In this document: piece by piece, positions 54,255 through 63,168 of the stretch
How the letters are laid out: every line of letters starts with the position of its first letter
How positions within the stretch are numbered: position 1 is the first letter of the stretch
Source: an uncultured Aquimarina sp.
GTDB taxonomy: Bacteria > Bacteroidota > Bacteroidia > Flavobacteriales > Flavobacteriaceae
Direction of reading: 5' to 3'
NCBI GenBank assembly: GCA_947498815.1
Contig: CANMLU010000006.1
Coordinates: 264,137 to 328,136, forward strand
DNA length: 64,000 bases
The notes under the pieces: generated by a model
What the model saw: the letters and a program-made list of their open reading frames with translations, nothing else
Told to the model about the DNA's origin: nothing
Database searches by the model: none
Translations under genes and position numbers: made by a program

Positions 54255-54290
54255 AGTAGATCTCTTTAAGTAGAGGTCTACTTTTTTTTT
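54255..54290 (+). terminator. Terminator after the NTF2-like gene
   Basis: GTAGATCTCT, loop TTAAGT, AGAGGTCTAC with one wobble, then nine T residues. Confidence 0.85.
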
Positions 54291-54403
54291 AACACGCAAC
54301 ACATATTAAAAGTGCATGTCTATTTATATTTGTAAGGAAGATTTTATTGATCTTTATACTTAAAAGCAAAAAAAGCTGTTTTATAAATAAATTTCACACA
54401 GAT

Positions 54404-55264
54404 ATGAAAACATGGTTCATCCTATTATTTTCTTTATTGATATTAGGAAATACATACGGGCAAAAGGAAAAAGTAAAAGGTAATAAAATTGTAAGTACCG
54501 AAGAATATGACGTTGAGAGCTTTCATACGATAATGATCTATGATAATTTTGAAGTTTCACTTGATGAAAGCAGTGATAACCAAATCAAAATTGAAGCCGA
54601 CAGTAATCTTCAAGAGTTTATTGCTTATGAAGTAGTTGATAGTATCTTAACTATAAAATCAGATAAAGATCTACGCAGAGCAAAAACTTTACACATCGAC
54701 ATATCTTATGGATCGGAATTAAAAAAGGTGATACTCTATGACAAGGCAAACGTTAAATCATTATCCCCAATTACTTCGGGAGATTTCGCGATAGAAACCA
54801 ACGACTACGCCGAAGCTTTTCTAACCGCCGATTCGGGTAAAATAAGTTGTACCACAAACGGAAAATCCAGCGCAGAATTACACATCACAGCAAAGGAAGT
54901 AATCTATCAAATCAATGAAAACTCAAAGCTAAAGGGTATAATCACCGCAGATAGTCTTAAAGTAGATTTATATCAAAAGGCTACAGCAACTCTTGAGGGA
55001 GAAGTAACATCTATGTTAGTTCGAGTTGATAATGAAACCGATTTTTATGGTGAAAAATTAAGCACCACAAAAACTTCTGTAATAGCCGAAGGGTCTAGTG
55101 ACTGCTATATACTTACCACCCAAGAAGTAACTATTGAAGCCATTGACAAATCAGAAATATTTTTATTGGGTGAGCCCAAAATACATCTGAACACGTTCTC
55201 CAACGAGGCAGCTTTATTTAAGAAAGGCATCGATTACGTCCCGAGTAGGCTTAGACTAAATTAA
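54404..55264 (+). CDS. Head-GIN-domain (DUF2807) secreted protein
   Basis: 286 residues from ATG 54404 (signal peptide MKTWFILLFSLLILGNTYGQ); an in-frame ATG at 54347 would bury the signal. DUF2807-type beta domain (FHTIMIYDNFEVSLDESSDN, FIAYEVVDSILTIKSDKDLR), more divergent than the copy at 52524 and without the TSGA repeats. Paralog of that gene. Confidence 0.75.
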   Translation: MKTWFILLFSLLILGNTYGQKEKVKGNKIVSTEEYDVESFHTIMIYDNFEVSLDESSDNQIKIEADSNLQEFIAYEVVDSILTIKSDKDLRRAKTLHIDISYGSELKKVILYDKANVKSLSPITSGDFAIETNDYAEAFLTADSGKISCTTNGKSSAELHITAKEVIYQINENSKLKGIITADSLKVDLYQKATATLEGEVTSMLVRVDNETDFYGEKLSTTKTSVIAEGSSDCYILTTQEVTIEAIDKSEIFLLGEPKIHLNTFSNEAALFKKGIDYVPSRLRLN

Positions 55265-55265
55265 T

Positions 55266-55297
55266 AAAAAAAGCATCTCAATTGAGATGCTTTTTTT
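55266..55297. terminator. Bidirectional terminator
   Basis: AAAAAAAGCATCTCAATT and its mirror AATTGAGATGCTTTTTTT form a perfect palindromic stem between converging genes. Confidence 0.88.
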
Positions 55298-55320
55298 ATT
55301 CTATAATGTAATTAAATTAC

Positions 55321-56289
55321 TTAAGCAGAAACTTCTTCACTTGTTTCAATGGTTGCCAGATAACGTTCTGCATCTAGTGCGGCCATACATCCAGTGCCTG
55401 CCGCGGTTACAGCTTGCCTATATTCTTTATCTTGAACGTCTCCCGAAGCAAATACTCCCGGAATATTAGTTTTAGTAGATTTACCTTCGGTAATAATATA
55501 GCCAGTATCATCCATATCAACCTGGCCTTTAAAGATATCGGTATTAGGTTTATGACCAATTGCTATAAACAATCCTGTGATTTCTATTTCAGATTTCTCT
55601 CCGGTTTGATTGTTTACCATTCGTAATCCTTCTACCACCTGATCTCCCAATACTTCATCAACTTCAGTATTATACATCATTTTAATATTGGGTGTATTCT
55701 CTACTCTGTGTTGCATCGCTTTTGAAGCTCTCATATAGTCTTTACGTACTAACATTGTTACACTTGAACAAATATTGGCAAGGTAGGTAGCTTCTTCAGC
55801 AGCAGTATCCCCTGCCCCAACAATTGCCACATCTTGCCCTTTATAGAAAAACCCATCACAAACCGCACAGGCAGAAACTCCGCCTCCTCGTAATTTTTGT
55901 TCACTAGGTATCCCTAGATATTTCGCAGTCGCTCCAGTAGAGATAATAACTGATTCTGCCTCTATCTGAGTTGTACCATCAATAGTAACTTTATGGATTC
56001 CTCCTACTTCAGTACTAAAATCAACTGCTGTTGCCATTCCGATACGTACTTCCGTTCCAAAACGTTCTGCTTGCTGTTGTAGTTGCACCATCATTGTTGG
56101 CCCATCAATCCCCTCAGGATATCCGGGGAAATTATCAACTTCTGTAGTGGTTGTTAATTGTCCTCCAGGTTCCATACCTGTATACATGATTGGTTTCAAA
56201 TCTGCTCTCGCTGCATATATTGCCGCAGTATATCCCGCAGGTCCTGAGCCTATAATAAGGCATTTTATTCTTTCTATGGTATCAGACAT
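55321..56289 (-). CDS. trxB: Thioredoxin-disulfide reductase
   Basis: 322 residues. FAD motif IIGSGPAGYTAAIYAARA, redox CxxC in SACAVCDGFF (about residues 137-140), NADPH motif VGAGDTAAEEATYLA, and the closing GVFASGDVQDKEYRQAVTAAGTGC. It reduces thioredoxin with NADPH. Single gene, with terminator at 55266-55297. Confidence 0.95.
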   Translation of the reverse strand: MSDTIERIKCLIIGSGPAGYTAAIYAARADLKPIMYTGMEPGGQLTTTTEVDNFPGYPEGIDGPTMMVQLQQQAERFGTEVRIGMATAVDFSTEVGGIHKVTIDGTTQIEAESVIISTGATAKYLGIPSEQKLRGGGVSACAVCDGFFYKGQDVAIVGAGDTAAEEATYLANICSSVTMLVRKDYMRASKAMQHRVENTPNIKMMYNTEVDEVLGDQVVEGLRMVNNQTGEKSEIEITGLFIAIGHKPNTDIFKGQVDMDDTGYIITEGKSTKTNIPGVFASGDVQDKEYRQAVTAAGTGCMAALDAERYLATIETSEEVSA

Positions 56290-56448
56290 ATTCGTTTCGT
56301 TTTTATCTGATGTAAAAGTAGCAATTTGATCATAAACCTTACATTAAAGTTATTAAGAATTGTTATTAACCTATCGATTTGAATTATTGAATTTTTTCTT
56401 ATAACTCAATACTAGTACATTTATGATCGAATAAGTTAATATAACACA

Positions 56449-57075
56449 ATGACATTTTTTGACACATTAGATATTTTAGGAACTATAGCCTTTGTTATTT
56501 CGGGAGCATTAAGCGCTATGAACCGAAAACTTGATCTTTTCGGGATTTTTATTATCGCCTTTGTAACGGCTATTGGCGGAGGTACTGTAAGAGATATACT
56601 TGTCGGTAACACTCCCGTTTCATGGATGCAAAACACTACCAGTCTTTATTTGATTGGTGGAGTAACGACTTTATCCATAATACTTCGAAACAAGCTGAAT
56701 TATCTCAAAAAATCTCTTTTTCTGTTTGATACTATTGGGTTAGGGATTTTTACCATTATTGGAGTAGAAACAGGAATCCAAGCAGGGCTTGAACCTATTA
56801 TTTGTGTAGCTTTGGGTACTATAACAGGTTGTTTTGGTGGCGTAATTCGAGATACCTTATGTAATGAAATTCCTGTAATTTTCAGAAAAGAAATCTATGC
56901 AACCGCCTCAATTGCAGGTGGTGTATGCTTTATGATCTTACATTCATTTAATGTTCATCAAAATATTATATATATATCCACTACGCTATTCATTATTATC
57001 ATTAGGTTATTGGTTGTACGCTATAGAATATCGCTTCCTTTATTCACCGTTAGAAATCAAAATGCTGTTAAATAA
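56449..57075 (+). CDS. TRIC-type cation channel (UPF0126)
   Basis: 208 residues, seven membrane helices in two related halves: FFDTLDILGTIAFVISGALSAM, GIFIIAFVTAIGGGTVRDILVG in the first and LFDTIGLGIFTIIGVETG, ICVALGTITGCFGGVIRDTLCN in the second. The GGGTVRD and GGVIRD motifs are the conserved pore motifs of prokaryotic TRIC channels. Monocistronic or weakly linked to the following thioesterase gene. Confidence 0.9.
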   Translation: MTFFDTLDILGTIAFVISGALSAMNRKLDLFGIFIIAFVTAIGGGTVRDILVGNTPVSWMQNTTSLYLIGGVTTLSIILRNKLNYLKKSLFLFDTIGLGIFTIIGVETGIQAGLEPIICVALGTITGCFGGVIRDTLCNEIPVIFRKEIYATASIAGGVCFMILHSFNVHQNIIYISTTLFIIIIRLLVVRYRISLPLFTVRNQNAVK

Positions 57076-57140
57076 AGAATGTAGAATCATAATAATTAGT
57101 AACTTTTGAAACAGTAGTCTGTATCCATATTTCTTTAAGT

Positions 57141-57593
57141 ATGAAATTCGAATCGAAATCAAATAATTACAAGAAAAAAGTCAAAGAAAGTTTTGATCGT
57201 CAAAATTTCATGAAATTAATCAATGCCAAATTAATTGATGTCAAACCTGGTTATTGCGAAATTCATGTTCCCTATCATGATAACCTCACACAACAACATG
57301 GGTTTTTTCATGCGGGAGTTATTAGCACGATTGCAGACAATACAGCAGGTTACGCCGCTTTTTCTTTGATGGAAGAAAACTCATCTGTACTATCTGTAGA
57401 ATTTAAGATCAATTTAATGGCTCCTGGAGATGGAGACGTGCTCATAGGAAAGTCAAACGTTTTAAAAAATGGTAGAACTTTGACCATTTGTACATCCGAA
57501 ATCTTTATTCGTAAAAATGGAATAGAAAAACTTTGTGCTGCCGCACAGCTTACAATGATCGAATTAAAAAATAGTCTAGATAAAAAACTATAA
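57141..57593 (+). CDS. PaaI-family hot-dog thioesterase
   Basis: 150 residues. FMKLINAKLIDVKPGYCEIHVPYHDNLTQQHGFFHAGVISTIADNTAGYAAF is the PaaI/YbgC-like hot-dog pattern with the conserved HG and D residues. It hydrolyses an acyl-CoA of unknown identity. Confidence 0.87.
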   Translation: MKFESKSNNYKKKVKESFDRQNFMKLINAKLIDVKPGYCEIHVPYHDNLTQQHGFFHAGVISTIADNTAGYAAFSLMEENSSVLSVEFKINLMAPGDGDVLIGKSNVLKNGRTLTICTSEIFIRKNGIEKLCAAAQLTMIELKNSLDKKL

Positions 57594-57654
57594 TTTATTG
57601 TAGTGAAATTTCTAAAAAAATAGAACCCGCTAGGGTTTACAAAGAAAATAAAAA

Positions 57655-60138
57655 ATGACATTCAATATAAAAACAATACTATTACTATTTATAACCTACT
57701 GTACAATCAATAAAGTAAGTGCCCAAACTGGAAATTACAAAACCTACAGTCAAAACAAACACGAATTGGTATTTGAATCAAATACAGGTATCAAATTAAA
57801 ATTTCAATTCCACTCTGACCATATCATTCGCATTCAATGGGCAAAAAAAGGAAAAGATTTTTTTTCTGACGACCATTATGAAATGGTAGAAAATCATAAG
57901 CTAAGTGGATCTTACCAAATAGAAGAAAAAAACAATGCATTCATAATACATAGTGGATCCGAAAAGGAGATTAAGATCGAACTACAAAAATCTCCTATGA
58001 AATTTAGAATTTTTAATACTAAAGAGAATCAAATTCTATTATCAGAAAAGAAAGGACTCTCATGGAACGGAAATCGAATCATTAGCAGTTTTAACTCGGA
58101 TCAAGAAGAGCGTTTTTGTGGCATGGGTTATCAATCATTTGGACAAGTAGAGTCTATTGATTTAAAAGGAAAAGAAGTGAGTTGTAATTATGGTGATGGG
58201 CTTGTTGATTGGGGAGCTCCCCAAGGTGTATTAACGGTTCCGTTTTATCTTTCCAGTAAGGGGTATGGTGTTTTCCTGAATAGTACTTTTCCACATAGTT
58301 TCAATTTTGGAAAAAACAATCAATATCAGTTTTCAATTGACACCAAAGGGTTTCATGGGCAGATGGATTATTATTTCATTTTTGGTCCAAAATTCAAAAA
58401 CATATTGGACAGATATACGCAATTGACAGGAAGACCAAGACTACCCCAACGATCAATTTTTGGTCTACAATTGTCAGATAAAGGAGATCCCAAACATAAA
58501 GGAGCCATATGGTGGAAAAATAAAATCACGAAACATAAAAATGCCGGTTTTCCTCTTGATCATCTGGTTAATGATAACAGATGGCGTGCAGGCTCGGGAG
58601 CATGGTCCAACTCTTGGTTTGAATGGGACTCTACAAGGACTCCAAATCCAGAGGCATTTGCCGCTTGGTGTAAAGAAAATAAGGTTACAGTTACACTTGA
58701 TTTCAATAGAAATAATGCCGCACTATGTGAAGGTTGGAAATCAGAATTTAATATTCCTAATGCAGATAAGTATACAGAGCACTTTGGTAACAGTGCCCCC
58801 GATTATTCTAATCCAGCAATGCGCAAATGGATTTGGGAATTATTTTGGAAAAAATCATTTAACCCTAAACTGAACTATCCCGGAGATGCCCTGTGGATTG
58901 ATGAAACTGATGATTTATGGGAATTAAACGATAGCATAATTTGCGCTAATGGAAGAAGCTGGGCAGAAAATGAAAATTATTACCCCTTCCTTATCGCCAA
59001 AGGCATAGTTCAAGAAGGATGGGATAATAAAAATGACACCGCTATTCCTGGAATTGGAGAATCAAAAAGACCTTATGTATGGGTACGATCAATGTCTGCC
59101 GGAGCACAACGATATGCAACACATTGGATTGGTGATATTAAGTGCGATTGGGATTGGATGAAATCTGCAATACGATCATTGCAAACATCCGGATTAGCAG
59201 GCTTCCCCTATTTTAATCATGATGCAGGGGGATTTAGACCTCCGGGACCAGATGATAGCTTTTATGTGCAATGGGCAATGGCTTTTGGTAGTTTCTCGCC
59301 AATTTGGAGACCTCATGGGATGGGCGAAAATAAGCGATGGCCACTTGATCGATCAAATATTAGTCAAGATGCCGCAATGAAATATGGAAAAATGCGATAT
59401 GAAATGATGCCATACATCTATACCTATGCACACAAGGCTCATGAAACAGGAATTCCAATGGCCAGAGCGATGGTAATAGATTATCAAAATATCCCCGAAG
59501 CCTGGACATATGATTTGCAATATATGTGGGGTGCCGAACTATTAATCGCTCCTGCATTTTCACCAAACGATACTACTCTTGATGTATGGTTACCACCAGG
59601 TCAAAAATGGTATAACTACTGGACAGAAAGTAAAATTAAAGGAGGACAAGTCATTCAACATCAAGCAAAGTTTGGAGAAATACCTTTATTTGTAAAAGAA
59701 GGGGCTATAATTCCTCAATATAATTATTCCCAAAGCACATTTACTTTAGATCCTTCTCAGTTAATTCTAGATATCTATACTGGTAAAGATGCCGAATTTA
59801 CGCTTTATGAAGATGATGGTATTACCGAAAAATTCAGAACAAAAAATGAAAGCCTAAAAACTAGAATCGAATATAAAGAGGTGGGTAATCAACTTATTAT
59901 TCATTCCGCTAAAGGAAATTATGACAAAGCTATATCAAGCAGAAGTTATAAAGTTTTTTTTCATGGAATCAACGAACCAAAAAATCTAATCGTAAACGAT
60001 AAAAAAGTAAAGGTTGTCAACGCTATGAAGGAACTCAAACGAGGGGAATCCGGGCAATTTTGGGATGAAACAAACGGCGTATTGATGGTTTATTTAAAGC
60101 AACATAATATTGACGGCACATTGATTATAAAAAAATAA
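57655..60138 (+). CDS. Secreted GH31-family glycoside hydrolase
   Basis: 827 residues. Signal peptide ending KVSAQ, an N-terminal beta-sandwich (about 25-260), then the GH31 barrel. The nucleophile region is ALWIDETDDLWEL (aspartate 416 is the likely nucleophile) and the acid/base is in HWIGDIKCDW (aspartate 494); GLAGFPYFNHDAGGF and SPIWRPHG are further substrate-loop motifs. C-terminal beta domains follow. It is likely an alpha-glucosidase, alpha-xylosidase or a relative with another alpha-glycosyl substrate; the subfamily cannot be read from sequence alone. Confidence 0.87.
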   Translation: MTFNIKTILLLFITYCTINKVSAQTGNYKTYSQNKHELVFESNTGIKLKFQFHSDHIIRIQWAKKGKDFFSDDHYEMVENHKLSGSYQIEEKNNAFIIHSGSEKEIKIELQKSPMKFRIFNTKENQILLSEKKGLSWNGNRIISSFNSDQEERFCGMGYQSFGQVESIDLKGKEVSCNYGDGLVDWGAPQGVLTVPFYLSSKGYGVFLNSTFPHSFNFGKNNQYQFSIDTKGFHGQMDYYFIFGPKFKNILDRYTQLTGRPRLPQRSIFGLQLSDKGDPKHKGAIWWKNKITKHKNAGFPLDHLVNDNRWRAGSGAWSNSWFEWDSTRTPNPEAFAAWCKENKVTVTLDFNRNNAALCEGWKSEFNIPNADKYTEHFGNSAPDYSNPAMRKWIWELFWKKSFNPKLNYPGDALWIDETDDLWELNDSIICANGRSWAENENYYPFLIAKGIVQEGWDNKNDTAIPGIGESKRPYVWVRSMSAGAQRYATHWIGDIKCDWDWMKSAIRSLQTSGLAGFPYFNHDAGGFRPPGPDDSFYVQWAMAFGSFSPIWRPHGMGENKRWPLDRSNISQDAAMKYGKMRYEMMPYIYTYAHKAHETGIPMARAMVIDYQNIPEAWTYDLQYMWGAELLIAPAFSPNDTTLDVWLPPGQKWYNYWTESKIKGGQVIQHQAKFGEIPLFVKEGAIIPQYNYSQSTFTLDPSQLILDIYTGKDAEFTLYEDDGITEKFRTKNESLKTRIEYKEVGNQLIIHSAKGNYDKAISSRSYKVFFHGINEPKNLIVNDKKVKVVNAMKELKRGESGQFWDETNGVLMVYLKQHNIDGTLIIKK

Positions 60139-60204
60139 CAAAGGGTTTAAAAAAATGGAAATTCATCATCAATTATCGGATACAGCATTTGAAAAACAAT
60201 TAAT

Positions 60205-60570
60205 ATGACCAAACAACTTCCAGTTATAATTCCTGTATTACCATCCTCGGATATTCATAGAGATTTGGATTGGCATAACGAAAAAACAGGATTCAAAACA
60301 CTATTTGTTCATGATATGTATGCAGGTATTCGGAGAGATAATTTGACTATACATTTGCAATGGCATGCCGATACTGATGATGATCCTTTATTGGGTGGTT
60401 CTGTAATCAAAATTTTTGTAGAAAATGTACAACAGCTTTTTGATGAATTTGTCCAGAGAGGTACTGTACCCAAAAATAAACTTAGATTAAACACTCCATG
60501 GAATACCCACGAATTTGGTTTCTATGATTTAAACAATAATGCCATATTCTTTGTCCAAGATGCTGGTTAA
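60205..60570 (+). CDS. VOC-family protein, bleomycin-resistance-like
   Basis: 121 residues. IIPVLPSSDIHRDLDWHNEKTGF, IRRDNLTIHLQWHADT and THEFGFYDLNNNAIFFVQD show the paired beta-alpha-beta modules of VOC/glyoxalase proteins of the bleomycin-binding type. Ligand unknown. Confidence 0.82.
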   Translation: MTKQLPVIIPVLPSSDIHRDLDWHNEKTGFKTLFVHDMYAGIRRDNLTIHLQWHADTDDDPLLGGSVIKIFVENVQQLFDEFVQRGTVPKNKLRLNTPWNTHEFGFYDLNNNAIFFVQDAG

Positions 60571-60586
60571 AAAAACACTATTAACG

Positions 60587-61114
60587 ATGAAAAATATTCG
60601 AATCATTATAACATGTTTAATAATAAGCTTACATCTACAAGCACAAGAAAATAGCGATAAATATTTAGATAAAGTCCAATCATTAGACAGCACATTAGAA
60701 ACATTATATGGGGTTATATCGGGAGAGAAAGACGAAGAACGAAACTGGGAATTATTCAAATTTTTATTTAAACCTGAAGCAAAACTCATTCCTTCAGGAA
60801 AAAGTAAAGAAGGTGTTTTTAAAGCTCGTTATATGTCTCCCGATGATTATATTGAAACTTCAGGAAAGTGGCTTGTTGAAAATGGTTTTTATGAAAAAGA
60901 AATTCATCGAAAAGTAGATACTTTTGGAAATATCACGCAAGTTTTTAGTACTTATGAATCTTTTAAAAGCAAAACCGATGAAAAACCATTTATGAGAGGT
61001 ATTAATAGTATTCAGTTGCTTAATGATGGAAAAAGATGGTGGGTTATAAACATTTACTGGACTCAAGAAACCGAAACAAACCCCATTCCTAAAAAATATC
61101 TCCTAAAGCAATAG
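60587..61114 (+). CDS. Exported NTF2-like protein of unknown function
   Basis: 175 residues from ATG 60587 (signal peptide MKNIRIIITCLIISLHLQAQ). The mature part (TLETLYGVISGEKDEERNWELFKFLFKP, EIHRKVDTFGNITQVFSTYE, WWVINIYWTQE) has NTF2-like character. It overlaps no neighbour and lies two bases before the acetyltransferase gene. Confidence 0.7.
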   Translation: MKNIRIIITCLIISLHLQAQENSDKYLDKVQSLDSTLETLYGVISGEKDEERNWELFKFLFKPEAKLIPSGKSKEGVFKARYMSPDDYIETSGKWLVENGFYEKEIHRKVDTFGNITQVFSTYESFKSKTDEKPFMRGINSIQLLNDGKRWWVINIYWTQETETNPIPKKYLLKQ

Positions 61115-61116
61115 AA

Positions 61117-61569
61117 ATGAATTTCAGAAAAGCAACTCAGAAAGATGTTCTCGAAATTGTACAAATGATTGCCAATGATCAATTGGGTAAAACTAGAGAA
61201 AACTATCAAAATCCTTTACCGCAAGAATACCTAAATGCTTTTAACAATATTAATGCTGATCCTAATCAGGAACTAATTGTATTAGAAAACAATGCTTCAG
61301 AAATTATAGGCACCTTGCAGCTCTCTTTTATCCAATATCTCACCTATCAGGGTGGTATACGAGCGCAGATTGAAGCCGTGAGAATACGCGAAGATCAAAG
61401 AGGGAAAGGTATTGGACAAAGCATGTTTAAGTGGGCTATCGCTCGAGCCAAACAAAGAGGTGCTCATTTATTACAGCTTACTACAGATAAAAAACGCCCA
61501 GAAGCTATTCAGTTTTACGAAAAACTTGGCTTTAAAGCATCTCATGAGGGTATGAAGCTACATTTCTAA
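61117..61569 (+). CDS. GNAT-family N-acetyltransferase
   Basis: 150 residues. FRKATQKDVLEIVQMIAND, IGTLQLSFIQYLTYQGG, VRIREDQRGKGIGQSMFKWAI (acetyl-CoA-binding RGKGIG) and YEKLGFKASHEGMKLHF are classical GNAT motifs. Substrate unknown. Very probably co-transcribed with the preceding gene. Confidence 0.92.
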   Translation: MNFRKATQKDVLEIVQMIANDQLGKTRENYQNPLPQEYLNAFNNINADPNQELIVLENNASEIIGTLQLSFIQYLTYQGGIRAQIEAVRIREDQRGKGIGQSMFKWAIARAKQRGAHLLQLTTDKKRPEAIQFYEKLGFKASHEGMKLHF

Positions 61570-61645
61570 ACTTATTTTATCAAAACCTTAATATTTGATT
61601 TAGGTTTTAATATCTATATTCCGACAATATCAATCAAAGTTAGTC

Positions 61646-62578
61646 ATGAAAAAAATTACCTTACTCCTCTTTCTTATCATCACTCAGTCTATTTTTTCTC
61701 AAGAAAAAATAGATATTTTACCTGTAATACCAGAAATAATTTCAAAATTTCCCACGGTAAGAGATTTTACAATATCTCCTAATCAAGATGAACTTTATTT
61801 TACAGCTCAAGGATATTCTGGAGAACTCTCAACAATTATAAAAGTTGTAAAAAAAGATGGGGTTTGGTCTGATCCAAAAATCGCTCCTTTTTCAGGACAA
61901 TATCGCGATTTGGAAGCTATGTTTTCACCAGATGGATTGAAATTATTTTTTGTATCCACCAGACCACTGGATGCCAAAAACACCAAGGCCAAAGATCATG
62001 ATATTTGGTATATCGAGAGAACTTCGCTTGCTTCAACCTGGTCTGTTGCAAAAAACATCGGAAGTCCAATTAATACCGAAGGAGACGAATTTTATCCCTC
62101 TGTAGCCAAAAACGGAAACTTGTATTTCACGAGTACGGCTCAAACTTCAAAAGGAAAAGATGATATCTTTTTGAGTATATGGAAAAATAATCAATATACA
62201 GAACCTATTTCCTTAAGTACAGCTATAAACTCAGAAGGATACGAGTACAATTCTTATATCGCATCTGATGAGTCATTTCTAATCTTTGGTGGTTATAAAC
62301 GTAAGGATGGTCTTGGTAGTGGTGATTTATATATCTCCTATCAAGACAAAAAAGGAAATTGGTCCGAAGCGAAAAATTTATCCAAAGAAATAAATTCTGA
62401 TAAGATGGATTACTGCCCTTTTTATGACGCAAAAAATCATATCCTGTATTTCACTAGTAAAAGAACGGCCATTAAAAATGATACCAATAAATCTAAAACC
62501 CTTAAGCAGCTTCTGGAGACTATGAATTCGTATAAAAATGGTTTAAGCAGAATTTATAGTACCACGATAAAATTATAG
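61646..62578 (+). CDS. Secreted PD40/TolB-type beta-propeller protein
   Basis: 310 residues, signal peptide ending SIFSQ. Repeated WD40-like PD40 blades: RDFTISPNQDELYFTAQG, LEAMFSPDGLKLFFVSTRP, FYPSVAKNGNLYFTSTAQ, EYNSYIASDESFLIFGGYKR, YCPFYDAKNHILYFTSKR. A binding or scaffold protein of the envelope; ligand unknown. Confidence 0.85.
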   Translation: MKKITLLLFLIITQSIFSQEKIDILPVIPEIISKFPTVRDFTISPNQDELYFTAQGYSGELSTIIKVVKKDGVWSDPKIAPFSGQYRDLEAMFSPDGLKLFFVSTRPLDAKNTKAKDHDIWYIERTSLASTWSVAKNIGSPINTEGDEFYPSVAKNGNLYFTSTAQTSKGKDDIFLSIWKNNQYTEPISLSTAINSEGYEYNSYIASDESFLIFGGYKRKDGLGSGDLYISYQDKKGNWSEAKNLSKEINSDKMDYCPFYDAKNHILYFTSKRTAIKNDTNKSKTLKQLLETMNSYKNGLSRIYSTTIKL

Positions 62579-62644
62579 ATACAAATCATTTTGTTTTAAC
62601 AACTCATTATTCATTTTTTGGGACTAGGTCTAAAAGCAAATTTG

Positions 62645-62652
62645 TATTTTTG
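62645..62652 (+). promoter_or_regulatory. -7 promoter element upstream of the iron-type receptor locus
   Basis: TATTTTTG matches TAnnTTTG; a T-rich TTTTTTG at 62614-62620 could be the -33 element, with a spacing slightly longer than usual. Confidence 0.45.
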
Positions 62653-62673
62653 CATGAAATTTAGCACCTATTA

Positions 62674-63051
62674 ATGAGAATCATTTTCTCTATAGTATTA
62701 TTTACAACTTTTGCCATACGGCCTGTTATGGAACTAAGTACTGTGCTATATTATCAACTCAATATTGATACTATAGTCGAGAAGTATTGTGTCAACAAAG
62801 AACGTCCACGCCTTAACTGTAATGGTAAATGTTATTTGATGAGTCAGATGAAAGCCAAGAAACAACCATCTACCGAAAACTCGGATACAATTATCATAAC
62901 AGAAGCTTTTATTCCTCTTTTTTTTCAAGAAAATAATTTTCGATTAAAGGACATATTTACCACCTTTGATATCACGCACAATTGGAAATCTTATCATCTA
63001 CAACCACTCGAAATTTCCAAGGAAATTGACCATCCTCCAAAAACTGTATAA
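62674..63051 (+). CDS. Small cysteine-containing protein upstream of a TonB receptor
   Basis: 125 residues. An N-terminal hydrophobic segment (IIFSIVLFTTFAIRPVMELS) acts as a signal anchor, then IVEKYCVNKERPRLNCNGKCYLMSQM with three cysteines, and a charged, histidine-poor C-terminus. I recall similar small proteins in Bacteroidota upstream of metal-related TonB receptors, but I cannot name a family. A possible Fur-type site overlaps the start codon. The TonB receptor gene follows after 117 bases. Confidence 0.65.
   Translation: MRIIFSIVLFTTFAIRPVMELSTVLYYQLNIDTIVEKYCVNKERPRLNCNGKCYLMSQMKAKKQPSTENSDTIIITEAFIPLFFQENNFRLKDIFTTFDITHNWKSYHLQPLEISKEIDHPPKTV
62675..62689 (+). promoter_or_regulatory. 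Fur-box-like sequence at the start codon
   Basis: TGAGAATCATTTTCT matches 12 of 15 positions of the 7-1-7 Fur consensus TGATAATCATTATCA and lies about 20 bases after the -7 element, where a repressor would block initiation. It may also be a by-product of the codons for MRIIFS. Confidence 0.4.
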
Positions 63052-63071
63052 ATACATTCACATTTTTAATT

Positions 63072-63097
63072 TTTCCTTATCTACAGACATAAGGAAA
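63072..63097 (+). other. Hairpin between the small protein gene and the receptor gene
   Basis: TTTCCTTAT, loop CTACAGAC, ATAAGGAAA. No T-run directly follows, so a weak terminator, processing site or attenuator are all possible. Confidence 0.4.
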
Positions 63098-63168
63098 TAC
63101 ATTTTTACACACTATTTTCAGGAGATACCTATGTAATTCCTGAAATACATTTATACATATAATTATCT

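Noticed and set aside
58460-58873. 137-residue open frame on the plus strand inside the GH31 gene
   Set aside because: Different frame within a clear GH31 barrel, no start signal and no recognisable domain.
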